From NCBI GenBank assembly GCA_963745975.1, contig CAVUZJ010000009.1, forward strand, positions 496,001-560,000: a stretch of DNA of 64,000 bases, written 5' to 3'. The DNA comes from JAKAWQ01 sp963745975. Its GTDB lineage: Bacteria; Pseudomonadota; Alphaproteobacteria; Acetobacterales; Acetobacteraceae. Shown piece by piece: positions 10,646-20,197 of this stretch; the stretch's first letter is position 1; the number at the start of each line of letters is the position of its first letter. The notes below the pieces were generated by a model, which searched no databases, was not told the DNA's origin, and saw nothing but the letters and a program-made list of their open reading frames with translations. The position numbers and the translations under genes were made by a program.

Positions 10646-13232
10646 TTAGCTGAAGTCGTTGGTCGGCAGGAAGCTCGTCGTCTGCATCACGCTCGGCAGG
10701 CTCCCGGCAAGCTTGCGGATGCCGACCCGGGTGCCCTTGTACCACGGGTTGGTGCTCATCGGGTCGGTGTAGGGCGAGGTCAGGCTGTTGGATGTGCCCA
10801 GCCAATGATACATCAGCGCGAAGACCATCCCGTCCGGCACCGCATCGGTCTCGTATACGGCGAAGGTCTCGTTGCCCTGGTCGTTGTACACCATCACGAT
10901 GTCGCCGTTCTTCACGCCGAGCCTGGTGGCGTCCGCCGGGCTCACCTGCACGTAGGGAAGCGGCACGGTGTACGTCTTCTCGGCCAGCAGGCGCTGATGG
11001 TACGCGGTCTGCCAGATGACCTGGCTCCGTCCCATGCTGAACCAGAACGGATAGCGCTCGCGATCGGACCCCAGATAGCCGGCGACCGTGGCGGCCTCCG
11101 CGTAATCGTCCCACGGCCGCGTGCCGTACCACGAGAACTTGCCGTCGGGCGTCATGAACTTCCAGGTCGGATAGAGCCGCTCGGTGCCGACCAGCTCGCC
11201 CGTGGCGGGATCCATCCGCACCGGCGTCTGGATGCCTTTCTGACCGACCCGGCGGAGGTAGGCGTAGTCCACGCCCTTGAAGCTTTCGGGGTCGAGCGTC
11301 CCCGCCTCGGAGGCCGGCACGCGCGTGTTCACGCCCGCGTAGAGATCGTCCTGGATCGCCTTGACGACGTCCGCCCCGCTCGTCCAGTTCATGCCCGCGA
11401 AGCGCTTGGCGATGTCCGGCTTGCCTTCGGCGGTATAGAGCGCCTCGAGCTTTTGCCCGATCAGCGCATGGATCTCCCAGTCCGGCTTCGCCTCGCCCGG
11501 CGGATCCATGAACCGCTCGTCCAGCCGGAGCAGGCGGCTGTTGCAATTGAGCGAGATGTTGTCCGCCTCGCCCCATTGCGCGACGGGCAGGATCAAATGG
11601 GCGTCGCGCGCGCTCTCCACCATGTAGATGTTCTGCACGGTGACGAAGAGGCCCTCGGTCTTGTCGAGGCCCTCGAGAATCGCGTTCGCCCGCGCCTCGA
11701 TCGAGGCCGGCTCACCGGCCTCGGTCAGCGAGCGCGAGAGGAAGTCCGTCAGCGCCTGCGCCCGCTCGCCGATGCGCTTGCGGAAATAGGCGTTGTTCTG
11801 CGCGGCGAGATAGGGATTGCAGCCGACGATCCAGAAGGTCTTCGCCTGGCCGGACTGGACATATTTGTCAACGTCCGGCGGTGGCCGCGGGCCGGGGTAG
11901 CCCGGCCGCGCATACCCCTCCTGATGCCCGCCCTGCCGGCCGGTGCCGGTGCCCGGCCGGCCGATATTGAAGGTGAGCGCGCCGAGCTGCGCGATCGCGG
12001 CGACCGCGTCGTACTGGCGGTAGTTCCAGATCACGCCCTTCTCGTAAAGGATGAGCGTGCGGCGCCAGAAATTCCCGGGCTTCGGTTGCGCGATCCAGAC
12101 CGCCGCCTGCTCGATCTCCGCGGGCGCGACCCCGGTGATCTGCTCGGCGCGCGCCATGAACGCCGCATAGGGCATGGAGAGCTCGAGCGATTTTGCCTTG
12201 TAGTCCTCGAACGTCTTCATGTCCGTGTGCTGCTCGAGGAACGCCCGGTTGTAGTAGCCCTTCTGCCACACTGCCCGGGCGACCGCGTTCATCAGCATGT
12301 AGTCGGTTCCGAGCTTGGGCCGGATGTGCAGCACCTCCGCACCCTGCGCGCGCGCCGCATTGACCGTCGCCGTGGCCCGCGGATCGACCACCACCAGCCG
12401 GGCGGCTGCCATCGGCTCGCCCTTGGCGTAGTAGCTCTTCTTCTCGTCCGCCGTCGCGTTCTGGAAGTTCGGCACGATATGGGCTTCGAAGAACACCGTC
12501 GCCGTGTCGTAGCTGTTGGCGCCCCAGAGCACGATGGTATCGGCGAGCCGGGCATCCTGCGCGGTGTAATTGAGCTCGTGCAGGCCGCGGTCGCGCGTGC
12601 CGAAGGTCTCCGAGCTGTACGCTGGGCGGTTGTGGATGCCGGTGTAGACCATCTGGAGGCCGGTGAAGAGCAGCCGGCCGGTGCCGTACGTATTCTCCAT
12701 GCCACCGCCACCGCCGCCATGGTCGAAAATCTTGGCGGCAAGCTGATCCGATCCGTATTTGTCGAGGATTCCCTTGAGCACGCGCGCCTGCAGCTCGATC
12801 GCCGCGTCCCACGGGATGGGGTTGAAGTCATCGCCGACGCGGAGCAGCGGGTAATGCAGCCGCGCCTGCGTCGGCCGGCTGTCCGACCAGGTCGTGCGCG
12901 CGTTCGAGCCGCCCCGGCTCGAATGGTTGCCGAGCAGGTTGATCGGCGAATCCTTGGCCGGAACGATCGCCACGTGGTAATCGCGCCCATCGTTGCGGCG
13001 GATGGTCGCATGCATCGATTCCGTGTAGGCGATGCCCGCAATCTCCGCCTGCTGGATGGTGAAATCGGCGGCGAACGCGTTCTGGTCCGGCTTCGGGCCG
13101 CCCTCCGTGCCGTTCGGCCACACATACACATGATACCCGCAACCCACGTTGCAGTACCTGACAGACCGTATTGTAGCGCTCGGCGTCCGCCGGCGGGAGC
13201 GGAACCGAGTTCGCGCGCGCATAAATGGACAT
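10646..13232 (-). pseudogene. aioA: Arsenite oxidase large (molybdopterin) subunit AioA, one frameshift near the N-terminus
   Basis: The start at 13232 (MSIYARANSVPLPPADAERY) lies 13 bases after aioB. At 13157 one extra C on the plus strand breaks the 3Fe-4S motif. Removing it gives V-C-Q-Y-C-N-V-G-C-G-Y, the C-x2-C-x3-C pattern of AioA. The remaining roughly 830 residues are continuous, with NHSSRGGSNARTTW, FDHGGGGGGMENTYGTGRL, VLWGANSYDTATVFFEAHI, NIGRPGTGTGRQGGHQEGYA and the end SFLPTNDFS. The total of about 861 residues fits the family. AioA binds Mo-bisMGD and oxidises As(III) to As(V) in the periplasm. The Rieske partner next door supports Aio rather than Arx. One frameshift may be a sequencing error. 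Confidence 0.92.
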
Positions 13233-13245
13233 TTCCGTCCCCCCC

Positions 13246-13743
13246 TCAGCCGTTGCTCTTCGCCCTGACGTTGCTGGCGCGGCCCCACACGAGGCCGCTC
13301 ATCGCCTCGGCATAGAGGTCGCCGGCCGCATCGACGCGTAGCAGCACCTGCGGGAGATAGTCGGAGGCGAGGCCCTGATAGATCTGCCCGTTCCTGCCCG
13401 GATCGAACATCGACTTGTGGCAGGGGCAGACGAACCGCTCGCCCTGCAGCGCAACCGGACAGCCCATGTGCGTGCAGAGGGCGGAGAAGGCGACGATATC
13501 GCTGCCGGGACCGACACCCCCATACGCCGGCGCACTCAACTTGAGGAGCCAGGCGGGCGAGCTTGCGTCGGGGTAATTGAAGGCGACCGCCTTGCCCGCT
13601 TCGAGCTGATTGGCGTTGCCCACCCGGACCGACGGCCAAGGCCGGCCGTCCGCCATCGTCAATGCCGCGCGCGCCAGCACCGGATCGGCCAGAAGCCCGG
13701 CGGCAACGCCCGATTGCACAAGACCACGACGCGTGAGCGACAT
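13246..13743 (-). CDS. aioB: Arsenite oxidase small (Rieske) subunit AioB
   Basis: A 165-residue protein. MSLTRRGLVQSGVAAGLLAD is a Tat signal with the twin Arg, cleaved near V-L-A-R-A. The Rieske 2Fe-2S ligands are seen in C-T-H-M-G-C and C-P-C-H-K-S-M-F-D. AioB passes electrons from the AioA molybdenum site to a periplasmic acceptor and carries the folded heterodimer through Tat. The ATG at 13743 is preceded by GGGGAGGGAGG. It is the first gene of the minus-strand aioB-aioA-CDGSH-moaA-HiPIP run. A structured repeat (13815-14012) lies upstream. No aioXSR regulators are in view. Confidence 0.93.
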   Translation of the reverse strand: MSLTRRGLVQSGVAAGLLADPVLARAALTMADGRPWPSVRVGNANQLEAGKAVAFNYPDASSPAWLLKLSAPAYGGVGPGSDIVAFSALCTHMGCPVALQGERFVCPCHKSMFDPGRNGQIYQGLASDYLPQVLLRVDAAGDLYAEAMSGLVWGRASNVRAKSNG

Positions 13744-13814
13744 GGCAGCCTCCCTCCCCGATCGTTATTTTGACGTTTCTCTAACTCTCGGTATATCGAA
13801 CGACCTTGTCAAGC

Positions 13815-14012
13815 GCCAGGGGGACGCTGTCCCCCTGGACCCCCTGGCAAAGGCGGAGCCTTTGCAATCCATTCGCTTGGCGGCCGCTGAGGGCGGTTTG
13901 GGCGTTTGCGCGAGGCGCAAACGCCCAAACCGCCCTCAGCGGCCGCCAAAAACGAACGGGTTCCAAGGGCTCAGCCCTTGGCGGGGGTTCCAAGGGGGCG
14001 GAGCCCCCTTGG
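13815..14012. repeat. Structured intergenic repeat, copy A, with 35-bp perfect palindrome
   Basis: The element is a chain of hairpins. It begins with a CCAGGGGGAC hairpin and then AAAGGCGGAGCCTTT with CAATCCATTCGC. A perfect inverted repeat follows, with arms 13877-13911 and 13915-13949 and loop GAG. The end has CCAAGGGCTCAGCCCTTGG and CCAAGGGGGCGGAGC hairpins. Related copies are at 51254-51444 and, inverted, 57543-57732; a copy lacking the long palindrome is at 37322-37498. It separates aioB from the downstream end of an ABC operon. Confidence 0.9.
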
Positions 14013-14019
14013 CCTTCTG

Positions 14020-14775
14020 CTAGCGTTGGTACGCGAGGAGGCGGCGTTCGACCGCGACGATGGCGGCGTTGCTGATGAGGCCGATCAGGGAGAGCAGCAC
14101 GAGGCCGGCGAAGAGGCCGGCCATGTCGAAGGTGCGCGACGCCAGCACCACGAGGCTGCCGAGGCCGGGCTGGCCGGTGATCATATCGGTGATCACCACC
14201 AGCACGAGCGAGACGACGAGCGAGAGTCGCATGCCGGCGATGATGTCCGGCGTTGCGTTGGGCAGGGCGATCTTCCAGATGAAGGCGAGCGGCGAGAGGG
14301 TGAGCGCCTGGCCGACCTCCTTGAGCCGCGGCTCGACGGACGAGAAGCCGTGCACGGTGGCGAGCAGCGCCGGCCAGATCGCGCCGAAGATGACGACGAC
14401 GAGCGACATTTCGGGCGAGAGGCCGAAGATTGCGATCGCGATCGGGATTACCGCGGCGGGTGGCATCGGGCGGAAAATTTCCAGGACGGGGCCCAGGGAT
14501 TGGCGGGCGAGCGGCCAGATGCCGACGATGCTGCCGAGGGCGATGCCGAGCAGGCTGCACGCGAACCAGCCGGCGAGCATGGCGATGACCGTTCGTGCGG
14601 TCTCGACGAGCAGGGTGCCGTCGGCGAAGCCCGAGATCAGCCGCTGGCAGACCGCGACTGGCGAGGGCACGAAGGCCGGGGGCACCCAGGCGGAGGCGGC
14701 CGCGATGTACCAGAGGACGAGGAGGCAGGAGATGGCGGCGAGGTCGATCGCGAGGTTGTGGAGGCGGCGGCTCAT
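14020..14775 (-). CDS. ABC transporter permease (SsuC/TauC type), second permease
   Basis: A 251-residue protein starting MSRRLHNLAIDLAAISCLLV, with about six hydrophobic helices and the binding-protein-dependent permease loop EVGQALTLSPLAFIWKIALP. It resembles nitrate/sulfonate/taurine-type permeases. Its start overlaps the end of the upstream permease by 4 bases, so the two form a heterodimeric channel. It is the last gene of the operon running from 19368 down to 14020. Substrate is unknown. Confidence 0.87.
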   Translation of the reverse strand: MSRRLHNLAIDLAAISCLLVLWYIAAASAWVPPAFVPSPVAVCQRLISGFADGTLLVETARTVIAMLAGWFACSLLGIALGSIVGIWPLARQSLGPVLEIFRPMPPAAVIPIAIAIFGLSPEMSLVVVIFGAIWPALLATVHGFSSVEPRLKEVGQALTLSPLAFIWKIALPNATPDIIAGMRLSLVVSLVLVVITDMITGQPGLGSLVVLASRTFDMAGLFAGLVLLSLIGLISNAAIVAVERRLLAYQR

Positions 14776-15509
14776 GGCAGGAGGTGGCGTTCGGCGCTGA
14801 CCAGCGCCCAGTTCAGGCACCAGCCGATGGCGGTGATGACGAAGAGGAAGGCGATCATCCGGGCCGGCGCCATGTCCTGCGAGGCGACCATCATTGCGTG
14901 GCCGAGGCCCCAGGGGTTGGAGACGAGCTCGACCGTCACCGCGATCAAGAGCGCGATCGCGGCGGTGAAGCGCAGCATGACGACGAGGCGCGGCAGGATC
15001 GCGGGCAGCACGATCTTGCGGATGCGGGCGAGATAGGAGAGCTCGAGCACGTCGGCGACCTCGAGGAGGCGCTTTTCCACGTGGCGCACCGCCGTCTGGG
15101 TGAGGATGATGCTCGGCCAGACGACGGCGAAGGCGACAACATAGACCTCCATGTCGAGGCCGAGGCCGAAGATGATCGTCATCAGCGGCACGAGCGCGAT
15201 CGCGGGCAGCGGCCGCAGCACTTCGACCGGGCCGCGGATCGCGGTTCCTATGGCTGGGAGGATGCCGCTCGCGAGCCCGAGGGCGGTGCCGACGCCGGCG
15301 CCGAGGGCGAGGCCGAGCAGGGCGGCGAGCAGCGTCTGGAAGCTCGCCTGCAGGACCGATCCGTCGCGCAGCATGTGGAAGAGCGCGGCGGCGACGGGGC
15401 CGGGCGGTGCGAGCGTATCGGAGACGAGCTTGCCGCCGCCGAGTGCGAGCTGCCAAGCCAGGATTAGCGCGGCGATAACGACGAGCGGGCGTCCATTGAA
15501 GCGTTTCAT
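14772..15509 (-). CDS. ABC transporter permease (SsuC/TauC type), first permease
   Basis: The start MKRFNGRPLVVIAALILAW at 15509 follows a GAGGG site. An alternative ATG at 15539 (MDMKDEGARG) would overlap the ATPase gene by 17 bases. Membrane helices are separated by the EAA-type loop EVADVLELSYLARIRKIVLP. The end (SAERHLLP) overlaps the next permease start by 4 bases. It works with the ATPase encoded just upstream and the substrate-binding protein before that. Transported compound unknown. Confidence 0.86.
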   Translation of the reverse strand: MKRFNGRPLVVIAALILAWQLALGGGKLVSDTLAPPGPVAAALFHMLRDGSVLQASFQTLLAALLGLALGAGVGTALGLASGILPAIGTAIRGPVEVLRPLPAIALVPLMTIIFGLGLDMEVYVVAFAVVWPSIILTQTAVRHVEKRLLEVADVLELSYLARIRKIVLPAILPRLVVMLRFTAAIALLIAVTVELVSNPWGLGHAMMVASQDMAPARMIAFLFVITAIGWCLNWALVSAERHLLP

Positions 15510-15522
15510 CCCTCGTGCCCCT

Positions 15523-16356
15523 TCATCCTTCATGTCCATGCGTCAAATGGAACAGGGCGCGGCGGAGGCGGAGGAATTCGGGGTGCTCGCGCGTCGCGAG
15601 CTGGTTGCGCGGGAAGGGCAGGGGCACGTCGACGAGCTGGCTCACGCGGCCCGGGTTGGCGATCAGGGCCACGACCTGGTTGCCGAGATAGAGCGCCTCC
15701 TCGATATCGTGGGTGACGAAGAGGACGGAGACGCCGCGCTCCTCCTGGATGCGCAACAGCTCGTCCTGGAGGACGCCGCGCGTCATCGCGTCCAGCGCGC
15801 CGAAGGGCTCGTCCATCAGCAGGATTTTCGGATCCTGGGCGAGGCAGCGGGCGATCTGCAGCCGCTGCTGCATGCCGCCCGAGAGTTCCGAGGGAAATTT
15901 TTGGGCGTGGTTCTCGAGGCCGACGAGTGCCAGCATGCTCTCGATGCGTGCACGCCGCTCGGCGCGGCGGACGTGCGCGGCTTCGAGGGCGAGCGAGACA
16001 TTGCCGTAGACGTCCCGCCAGGGAAGGAGCGCGCGGCCGTAATCCTGGAACACGACGGCGACGTCGCGCGTCGGGCGCGTGCGGGGCTGGCCCGCGACGG
16101 TGACGACGCCGCTGGTTGCGCGGAGGAAGCCCGCCACCAGCCGCAGCACTGTCGTTTTGCCGCAGCCGGAGGGGCCGATGACGCAGGTGAGGGTTCCGGG
16201 CGCGACGGTGAAGCTCACGTGCGAGAGCACGGCGGGGCCGCCATAGGCGAATCCCACGTCGGCGAAAGTGATGATGGGATCGGGCGCGGCGTTGGGCGCC
16301 GGCGAGGCCGGAAGCGGCGTGGCAGGCTTCGAGCCGAGCCTCAGGGCGTTGGCCAT
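15523..16356 (-). CDS. ABC transporter ATP-binding protein (nitrate/sulfonate/taurine type)
   Basis: A 277-residue ATPase starting MANALRLGSKPATPLPASPA. Walker A is GPSGCGKTT, the Q-loop is VVFQDYGRALLPW, the signature is LSGGMQQR, Walker B is ILLMDEPFGALD, and the switch His is in VTHDIEEA. It powers the two permeases encoded downstream. The start overlaps the end of the substrate-binding protein gene by 16 bases, so the operon is tightly coupled. Confidence 0.9.
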   Translation of the reverse strand: MANALRLGSKPATPLPASPAPNAAPDPIITFADVGFAYGGPAVLSHVSFTVAPGTLTCVIGPSGCGKTTVLRLVAGFLRATSGVVTVAGQPRTRPTRDVAVVFQDYGRALLPWRDVYGNVSLALEAAHVRRAERRARIESMLALVGLENHAQKFPSELSGGMQQRLQIARCLAQDPKILLMDEPFGALDAMTRGVLQDELLRIQEERGVSVLFVTHDIEEALYLGNQVVALIANPGRVSQLVDVPLPFPRNQLATREHPEFLRLRRALFHLTHGHEG

Positions 16357-17303
16357 ACGACGGTCTTGGGGTCCATGGGCGTTTGGATCAGCTTCAGGCC
16401 GAGCATGATCGTGTTGAGCTCGGCGACGTGCGCGGCGAGATCGCCGTCGCACAGGTGCTGCCGCCCGGACTGCTTCACGAGTGCCACGTTCTGATCGAGG
16501 AAGTGCGCGGCGTTCACGGCGGTTTGCGCTTCGTTCGTGCCGGCGAAGGCGACGCCTTCCGCGAGCGCGGCCTGGAAGCCCTTGGCCCAATCGGGGTGCG
16601 CTTTGACCCAGGATTTCTTCGCCATGAAGAAGGCGTCCGGCATATCCTCCTTCGTGTCGTTCAAATGCGAGAACGCGGTGCCGAGGCCGGCATCGACGAT
16701 GCGGGAGAGATAGGGCTCCGACGTCACCACCGCATCGACCGTGCGCCCGCGCAGGATATCGGCCTGCTGCGGGTAGTTCACCTCGACATAGGTGACCTTG
16801 GCCGGATCGACGCCGTTCTCGCGCAGCCATTCCATGAACATGATTTGCGTGCCGCCGCGGAGGCCGGGCACGGCGACGCGCTTGCCCACGAAGTCCTGCG
16901 GCGTCTTGATGGCGACGCCCTTGCGCACGATGACCGCGAGCACGTTCGTTCCCGGCCCGAACAGGCTCTGGCAGGCGAGCGCGACGTACGGCAAACCGTG
17001 CTGGACCGCGCCCACGAACACGCCGGCGGCGGGGACGCCGATTTGCGCGGCGCCGGACTGTACGGCGGCGACGACGCCCACCGAGTTCGGCTGCATGAGA
17101 AGCGCGGTGTCCAGCCCCTGCTTGGCGAAGAAGCCTTGCGCCTGGGCATTGAAGAGGCCCTCCGCCGCCGCGGTGGGCGTGAAGGCGATGGTGATCTTCG
17201 AGGACGCCGCAACGGCTGCGCGCGGGGCGAGCGCGGCCGTTGCGAGCAGGGCGGCGAGGGCGAGGAGGAGCCGGCCGAAGCCTCGGCGACCGATTGCTTT
17301 CAT
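16341..17303 (-). CDS. ABC transporter substrate-binding protein, NMT1/SsuA-like
   Basis: A 320-residue protein with a signal peptide (MKAIGRRGFGRLLLALAALL through A-A-V-A-A). The double Arg may indicate Tat or Sec export. The mature part has the SsuA/NMT1 fold pattern: AAAEGLFNAQAQGFFAKQGL, VGVVAAVQSGAAQIGVPAAG, then GKRVAVPGLRGGTQ and a C-terminal helical region. Such proteins bind sulfonates, nitrate, pyrimidine precursors or aromatic acids. The neighbouring dihydroxyphthalate-decarboxylase-like gene hints at an aromatic carboxylate, which is inference. Confidence 0.85.
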   Translation of the reverse strand: MKAIGRRGFGRLLLALAALLATAALAPRAAVAASSKITIAFTPTAAAEGLFNAQAQGFFAKQGLDTALLMQPNSVGVVAAVQSGAAQIGVPAAGVFVGAVQHGLPYVALACQSLFGPGTNVLAVIVRKGVAIKTPQDFVGKRVAVPGLRGGTQIMFMEWLRENGVDPAKVTYVEVNYPQQADILRGRTVDAVVTSEPYLSRIVDAGLGTAFSHLNDTKEDMPDAFFMAKKSWVKAHPDWAKGFQAALAEGVAFAGTNEAQTAVNAAHFLDQNVALVKQSGRQHLCDGDLAAHVAELNTIMLGLKLIQTPMDPKTVVWPTP

Positions 17304-17330
17304 GTTCCTCTTGTCCCCCCTGCTTTTCGT

Positions 17331-18353
17331 TCAGACCAACCTGAAGGCATCGTGCCAGGCGCCCTGCACGCTGCCGCCGGTGATCGGCGCGCCGCCCGGC
17401 ACGTGCACGATATCGCCGATCACGGCGGCCGTCGCGCCGTGCAGGCCATGGCGTGGGACCGGCATCGGCGCGTAGGTCTCCCAGCGGTCGGCGGCGAGAT
17501 CGTAGCCCTCGTTCGCGGCGAAGACGACGCCCGGCGCCTCGCCGCCGAAGACGAAGATCTTGCCCCCGGCATAGGCGCAGGAGACGCCGCTCCGCGGCGT
17601 GGGCAAGGGTGCGCGGAAGGACCAGCTCTCCTTCTCGGGGTCGTAGACGGAATGGAGGCCGGTGTTGAAATCGTAGGAATCCTTGCGCCCGCCGATCGCG
17701 TGGATCTTCCCCTCCACTGCCAGCGCGCCCATGTGGCAGCGCTGGCCGGCGAAGGGCTGCGTCGGCGTCGAGCCGCGCATCGGCGGCAGGATCTCGTATT
17801 TTCCGGTTTGCGGGTCGAAGGTTTCGTGCCAGTCGAGCGAGCGGATGTCCCGCCCGCCGAGCAGATGGATCTTGCCGTTGAGCGCCACGGCCGAGACCGC
17901 GCCCCGCGGGCGGACGAGGCCGGGCAGCGTTTCCCACGCATCGCGCTCCGCGTCGTAGACGAAGCATTTGGAGTGCGGGCAACGGTTCTGCTCGGTGAAG
18001 CCGCCGAAGCTGTAGATGCGGCTCTCGATCACCGCGAGCGAGAGATGATTGCAGGGAAACGGCAGCGGCGCCTTGAACGACCAAATGCGGGCTTCGGGAT
18101 CGTAGACCTGGTGGAAATCGCTGTTGACGTTCTGGTGCGCGTATCCGCCGATGACGTGGACTTTGCCGCCGCAGGTGATCACGCCCATCTCGGCGGTCGG
18201 GATCGGCAGGCGCGGCATTTCGATCCAGCGCCCGGGCGCGGCCGCGGCCGCCGCGGGCCTCGGCGCGGGGCGCGAGACGTTCGCCGGGATGGACGTGATG
18301 GTCCGGTCATGAAGGCCCCAGAACAGCGGATCCTCGGCAGCCACGTCCTGCAT
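17331..18353 (-). CDS. Kelch-repeat beta-propeller protein
   Basis: A 340-residue protein starting MQDVAAEDPLFWGLHDRTIT after a GGGGAGGGGAG site. Five to six Kelch blades are visible, each with a G-G pair and a later Tyr/Trp. Examples are GKVHVIGGYAHQN, SRIYSFGGFTEQN, GKIHLLGGRDIRS, GKIHAIGGRKDSY and GKIFVFGGEAPGV. It has no clear signal peptide. Kelch proteins serve as binding scaffolds, galactose-oxidase-like enzymes or N-acetylneuraminate epimerases. None of these is indicated here. It is embedded in an ABC importer operon, 27 bases upstream of the binding-protein gene. Confidence 0.85.
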   Translation of the reverse strand: MQDVAAEDPLFWGLHDRTITSIPANVSRPAPRPAAAAAAPGRWIEMPRLPIPTAEMGVITCGGKVHVIGGYAHQNVNSDFHQVYDPEARIWSFKAPLPFPCNHLSLAVIESRIYSFGGFTEQNRCPHSKCFVYDAERDAWETLPGLVRPRGAVSAVALNGKIHLLGGRDIRSLDWHETFDPQTGKYEILPPMRGSTPTQPFAGQRCHMGALAVEGKIHAIGGRKDSYDFNTGLHSVYDPEKESWSFRAPLPTPRSGVSCAYAGGKIFVFGGEAPGVVFAANEGYDLAADRWETYAPMPVPRHGLHGATAAVIGDIVHVPGGAPITGGSVQGAWHDAFRLV

Positions 18354-18369
18354 CGTCTCCCCTCCCCGC

Positions 18370-19368
18370 TCAAGCCCGATCGGCGAGCGGGTGCGTGCTC
18401 GGATGGAACAGCTCCTCGGGCGCAATCTGTCGCGCGATCAGCCCGTCATTGAAAGAATAGCGCAGCATCGCCGCGATCTCGTGGCGGCTCTCGGGCAAGC
18501 CGTAGGGCCAGAAATTCGCACCCATGGCCGCACGCGTCTCGGCCTCGTGCTCGGCGATCCAGGGCAGCGTGACGCGCGCGATGTTGGTGAGCTGAAGCTC
18601 GCGCATCGCATGCGCCTTGGCGCGCACGAAGGCGCGGAACACTTCCACGGGCAGCCAGGGATGGCGCTCGGCGAGGCTTCGGCGGATGACGAGCAAGTGC
18701 ATGATCGGGAAGGCGCGGGTCTCACGGAAATACGCAAGCTCCGCCTGGCGATAATCGGGGAAGAGGCGGCCCACGTTCGGGCGGCCGGCGAGGAACGAGG
18801 GCGGCGGGCGCGTGGCGATGACGGCATCGAGCGCGCCGGCGGCGAGCATTGCGTCGAGCGTTTCACCGGGGGGAATTGCGGAGAGGCGGATGTTCGGTGG
18901 CAGCGTGAGCGCGAGGCGCTCGCCGCCGCCCGGCTGCTCGAGCCCGCCGTTGCGCCAGTCCACGTCCTCCGTGCGGACGTCGTGCCGGTCGGCGAGGATG
19001 CCGCGGACCCAGAGTGCCACCGTCTGCTGGTACTGCTCGAGCCCGATCGTCTTGCCCGCGAGGTCCTCGGGCTTCGCGATCCCGCGGTCGGTGCGGATAT
19101 AGATCGCGGAATGGCGGAACGCGCGAGAGAGGAAGACCGGGACCGCGACATAGTCCTCGGTGTTGCGCGCGACCTGGACGATGTGGGTGCTCATCGACAT
19201 CTCGGCGATGTCGAACGCCCGATCGGCGAGCACGCGGCGGAAGATGTCCTGCGTCTGGCCGGGCAAGGGGATGATGGTGCATCCCGCGATCGGGATTCGT
19301 CCGTCGAGGATGGGCGCGCTGCGATCCGTTTGCGTGCAGGCCAGCGAGAGCGTGAGCGTCGTTTCCAT
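18370..19368 (-). CDS. 4,5-dihydroxyphthalate decarboxylase-like protein
   Basis: A 332-residue protein starting METTLTLSLACTQTDRSAPI. The opening L-x-L-A-C, then DGRIPIAGCTIIPLP, FDIAEMSMSTHI, FLSRAFRHSAIYIRTDRGIA and AGKTIGLEQYQQTVALWVRG, match the Pht5-like family, which has a periplasmic-binding-protein fold but is cytosolic. The best-known member decarboxylates 4,5-dihydroxyphthalate. It is the first gene of the six-gene operon and is divergent from a GntR regulator (19498), which probably controls it. True substrate uncertain. Confidence 0.8.
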   Translation of the reverse strand: METTLTLSLACTQTDRSAPILDGRIPIAGCTIIPLPGQTQDIFRRVLADRAFDIAEMSMSTHIVQVARNTEDYVAVPVFLSRAFRHSAIYIRTDRGIAKPEDLAGKTIGLEQYQQTVALWVRGILADRHDVRTEDVDWRNGGLEQPGGGERLALTLPPNIRLSAIPPGETLDAMLAAGALDAVIATRPPPSFLAGRPNVGRLFPDYRQAELAYFRETRAFPIMHLLVIRRSLAERHPWLPVEVFRAFVRAKAHAMRELQLTNIARVTLPWIAEHEAETRAAMGANFWPYGLPESRHEIAAMLRYSFNDGLIARQIAPEELFHPSTHPLADRA

Positions 19369-19497
19369 CCCTTCCTTGCCGCCTGACCGGCATGCAACTC
19401 CGAGGCGCTTTGCACCACGCTTGTTGCCCCGGAGATTGATCCCGAACCGCTTGCGTGGCAAGGCGGGATCCGCAGCCAATTGGGACATTGGGCGTCG

Positions 19498-20187
19498 ATG
19501 AAAGCCCCCGCCGGCCTCGATCCCCTGCTTCGCCTGCGCGGCTTTCTCGCCGAGCAGCCGCTGGCGCTGAACGAGCGGCTGCCGCCGGAGCGCGCGCTCG
19601 GCCGGCGGCTCGGCCTCACGCGCTCCGCCGTGCGCAAGGCGATGGCGGTGCTGGAGGCGGAGGGCCAGGTCTGGCGCCATGTCGGCCGCGGCACCTTCAT
19701 CGGCGCCCGCCCGGTGCTCAATCTCGAGGAGGTGCAGTATCTGAGCAGCATCACGAGCCCGTCGCAGATCATCGACGCGCGCGTGGCGATCGAGCCGGAG
19801 CTTGCGAGCCTCGCCGCGATGCGCGCGGTGGCCGCGGATCTCGCCGAGCTTCGGCTCTGCAACCGGAGATGCCGCGAGGCAAGGCTGTGGCGCGTGTTCG
19901 AATCCTGGGACAGCCGCTTTCACTACGCGATCGCCGCCGCGACCAAGAACAAGCTCCTGATGACGCTCTTCGAGACGCTCAATGCCGTGCGCCGCTCGGG
20001 CACATGGCGCACGGTGCGCACGGGAACGGCGCCGCCCCGAGACTACTCGACCTTCGCCGAGCATGATGCGATCTACGAGGCGATCTCGCGGCGCGATCCG
20101 GGCGAGGCCGCGGAACGCATGCGCCGCCATCTCACCTCGGTGCGCGCGCGGCTGGTATCGTCGCCCGCGAGCACGGGCTCGCCGTGA
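19498..20187 (+). CDS. GntR/FadR family transcriptional regulator
   Basis: A 229-residue protein from ATG 19498 (MKAPAGLDPLLRLRGFLAEQ); an ATG at 19480 is possible. The N-terminal winged helix reads RLPPERALGRRLGLTRSAVR and then KAMAVLEAEGQVWRHVGRGT. The C-terminal all-helical FCD-type domain has DARVAIEPELASLAA and an H-x3-H pair (FHYAI, later EHDAIYEAI and RRHL) that binds metal or acid ligands in this family. It is divergent from the decarboxylase-like/Kelch/ABC operon and probably represses it until its ligand appears. Confidence 0.88.
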   Translation: MKAPAGLDPLLRLRGFLAEQPLALNERLPPERALGRRLGLTRSAVRKAMAVLEAEGQVWRHVGRGTFIGARPVLNLEEVQYLSSITSPSQIIDARVAIEPELASLAAMRAVAADLAELRLCNRRCREARLWRVFESWDSRFHYAIAAATKNKLLMTLFETLNAVRRSGTWRTVRTGTAPPRDYSTFAEHDAIYEAISRRDPGEAAERMRRHLTSVRARLVSSPASTGSP

Positions 20188-20197
20188 CGCAACCCGC

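Noticed and set aside
10442..13315. A plus-strand open frame of about 957 codons across the CDGSH and aioA genes
   Set aside because: It is antisense to aioA, whose residues match the arsenite oxidase family throughout; the plus-strand translation shows no domain.
13877..13949. The long palindrome as a CRISPR repeat or attachment site
   Set aside because: There is a single inverted repeat per locus with no regular spacers, and no cas or integrase gene nearby.
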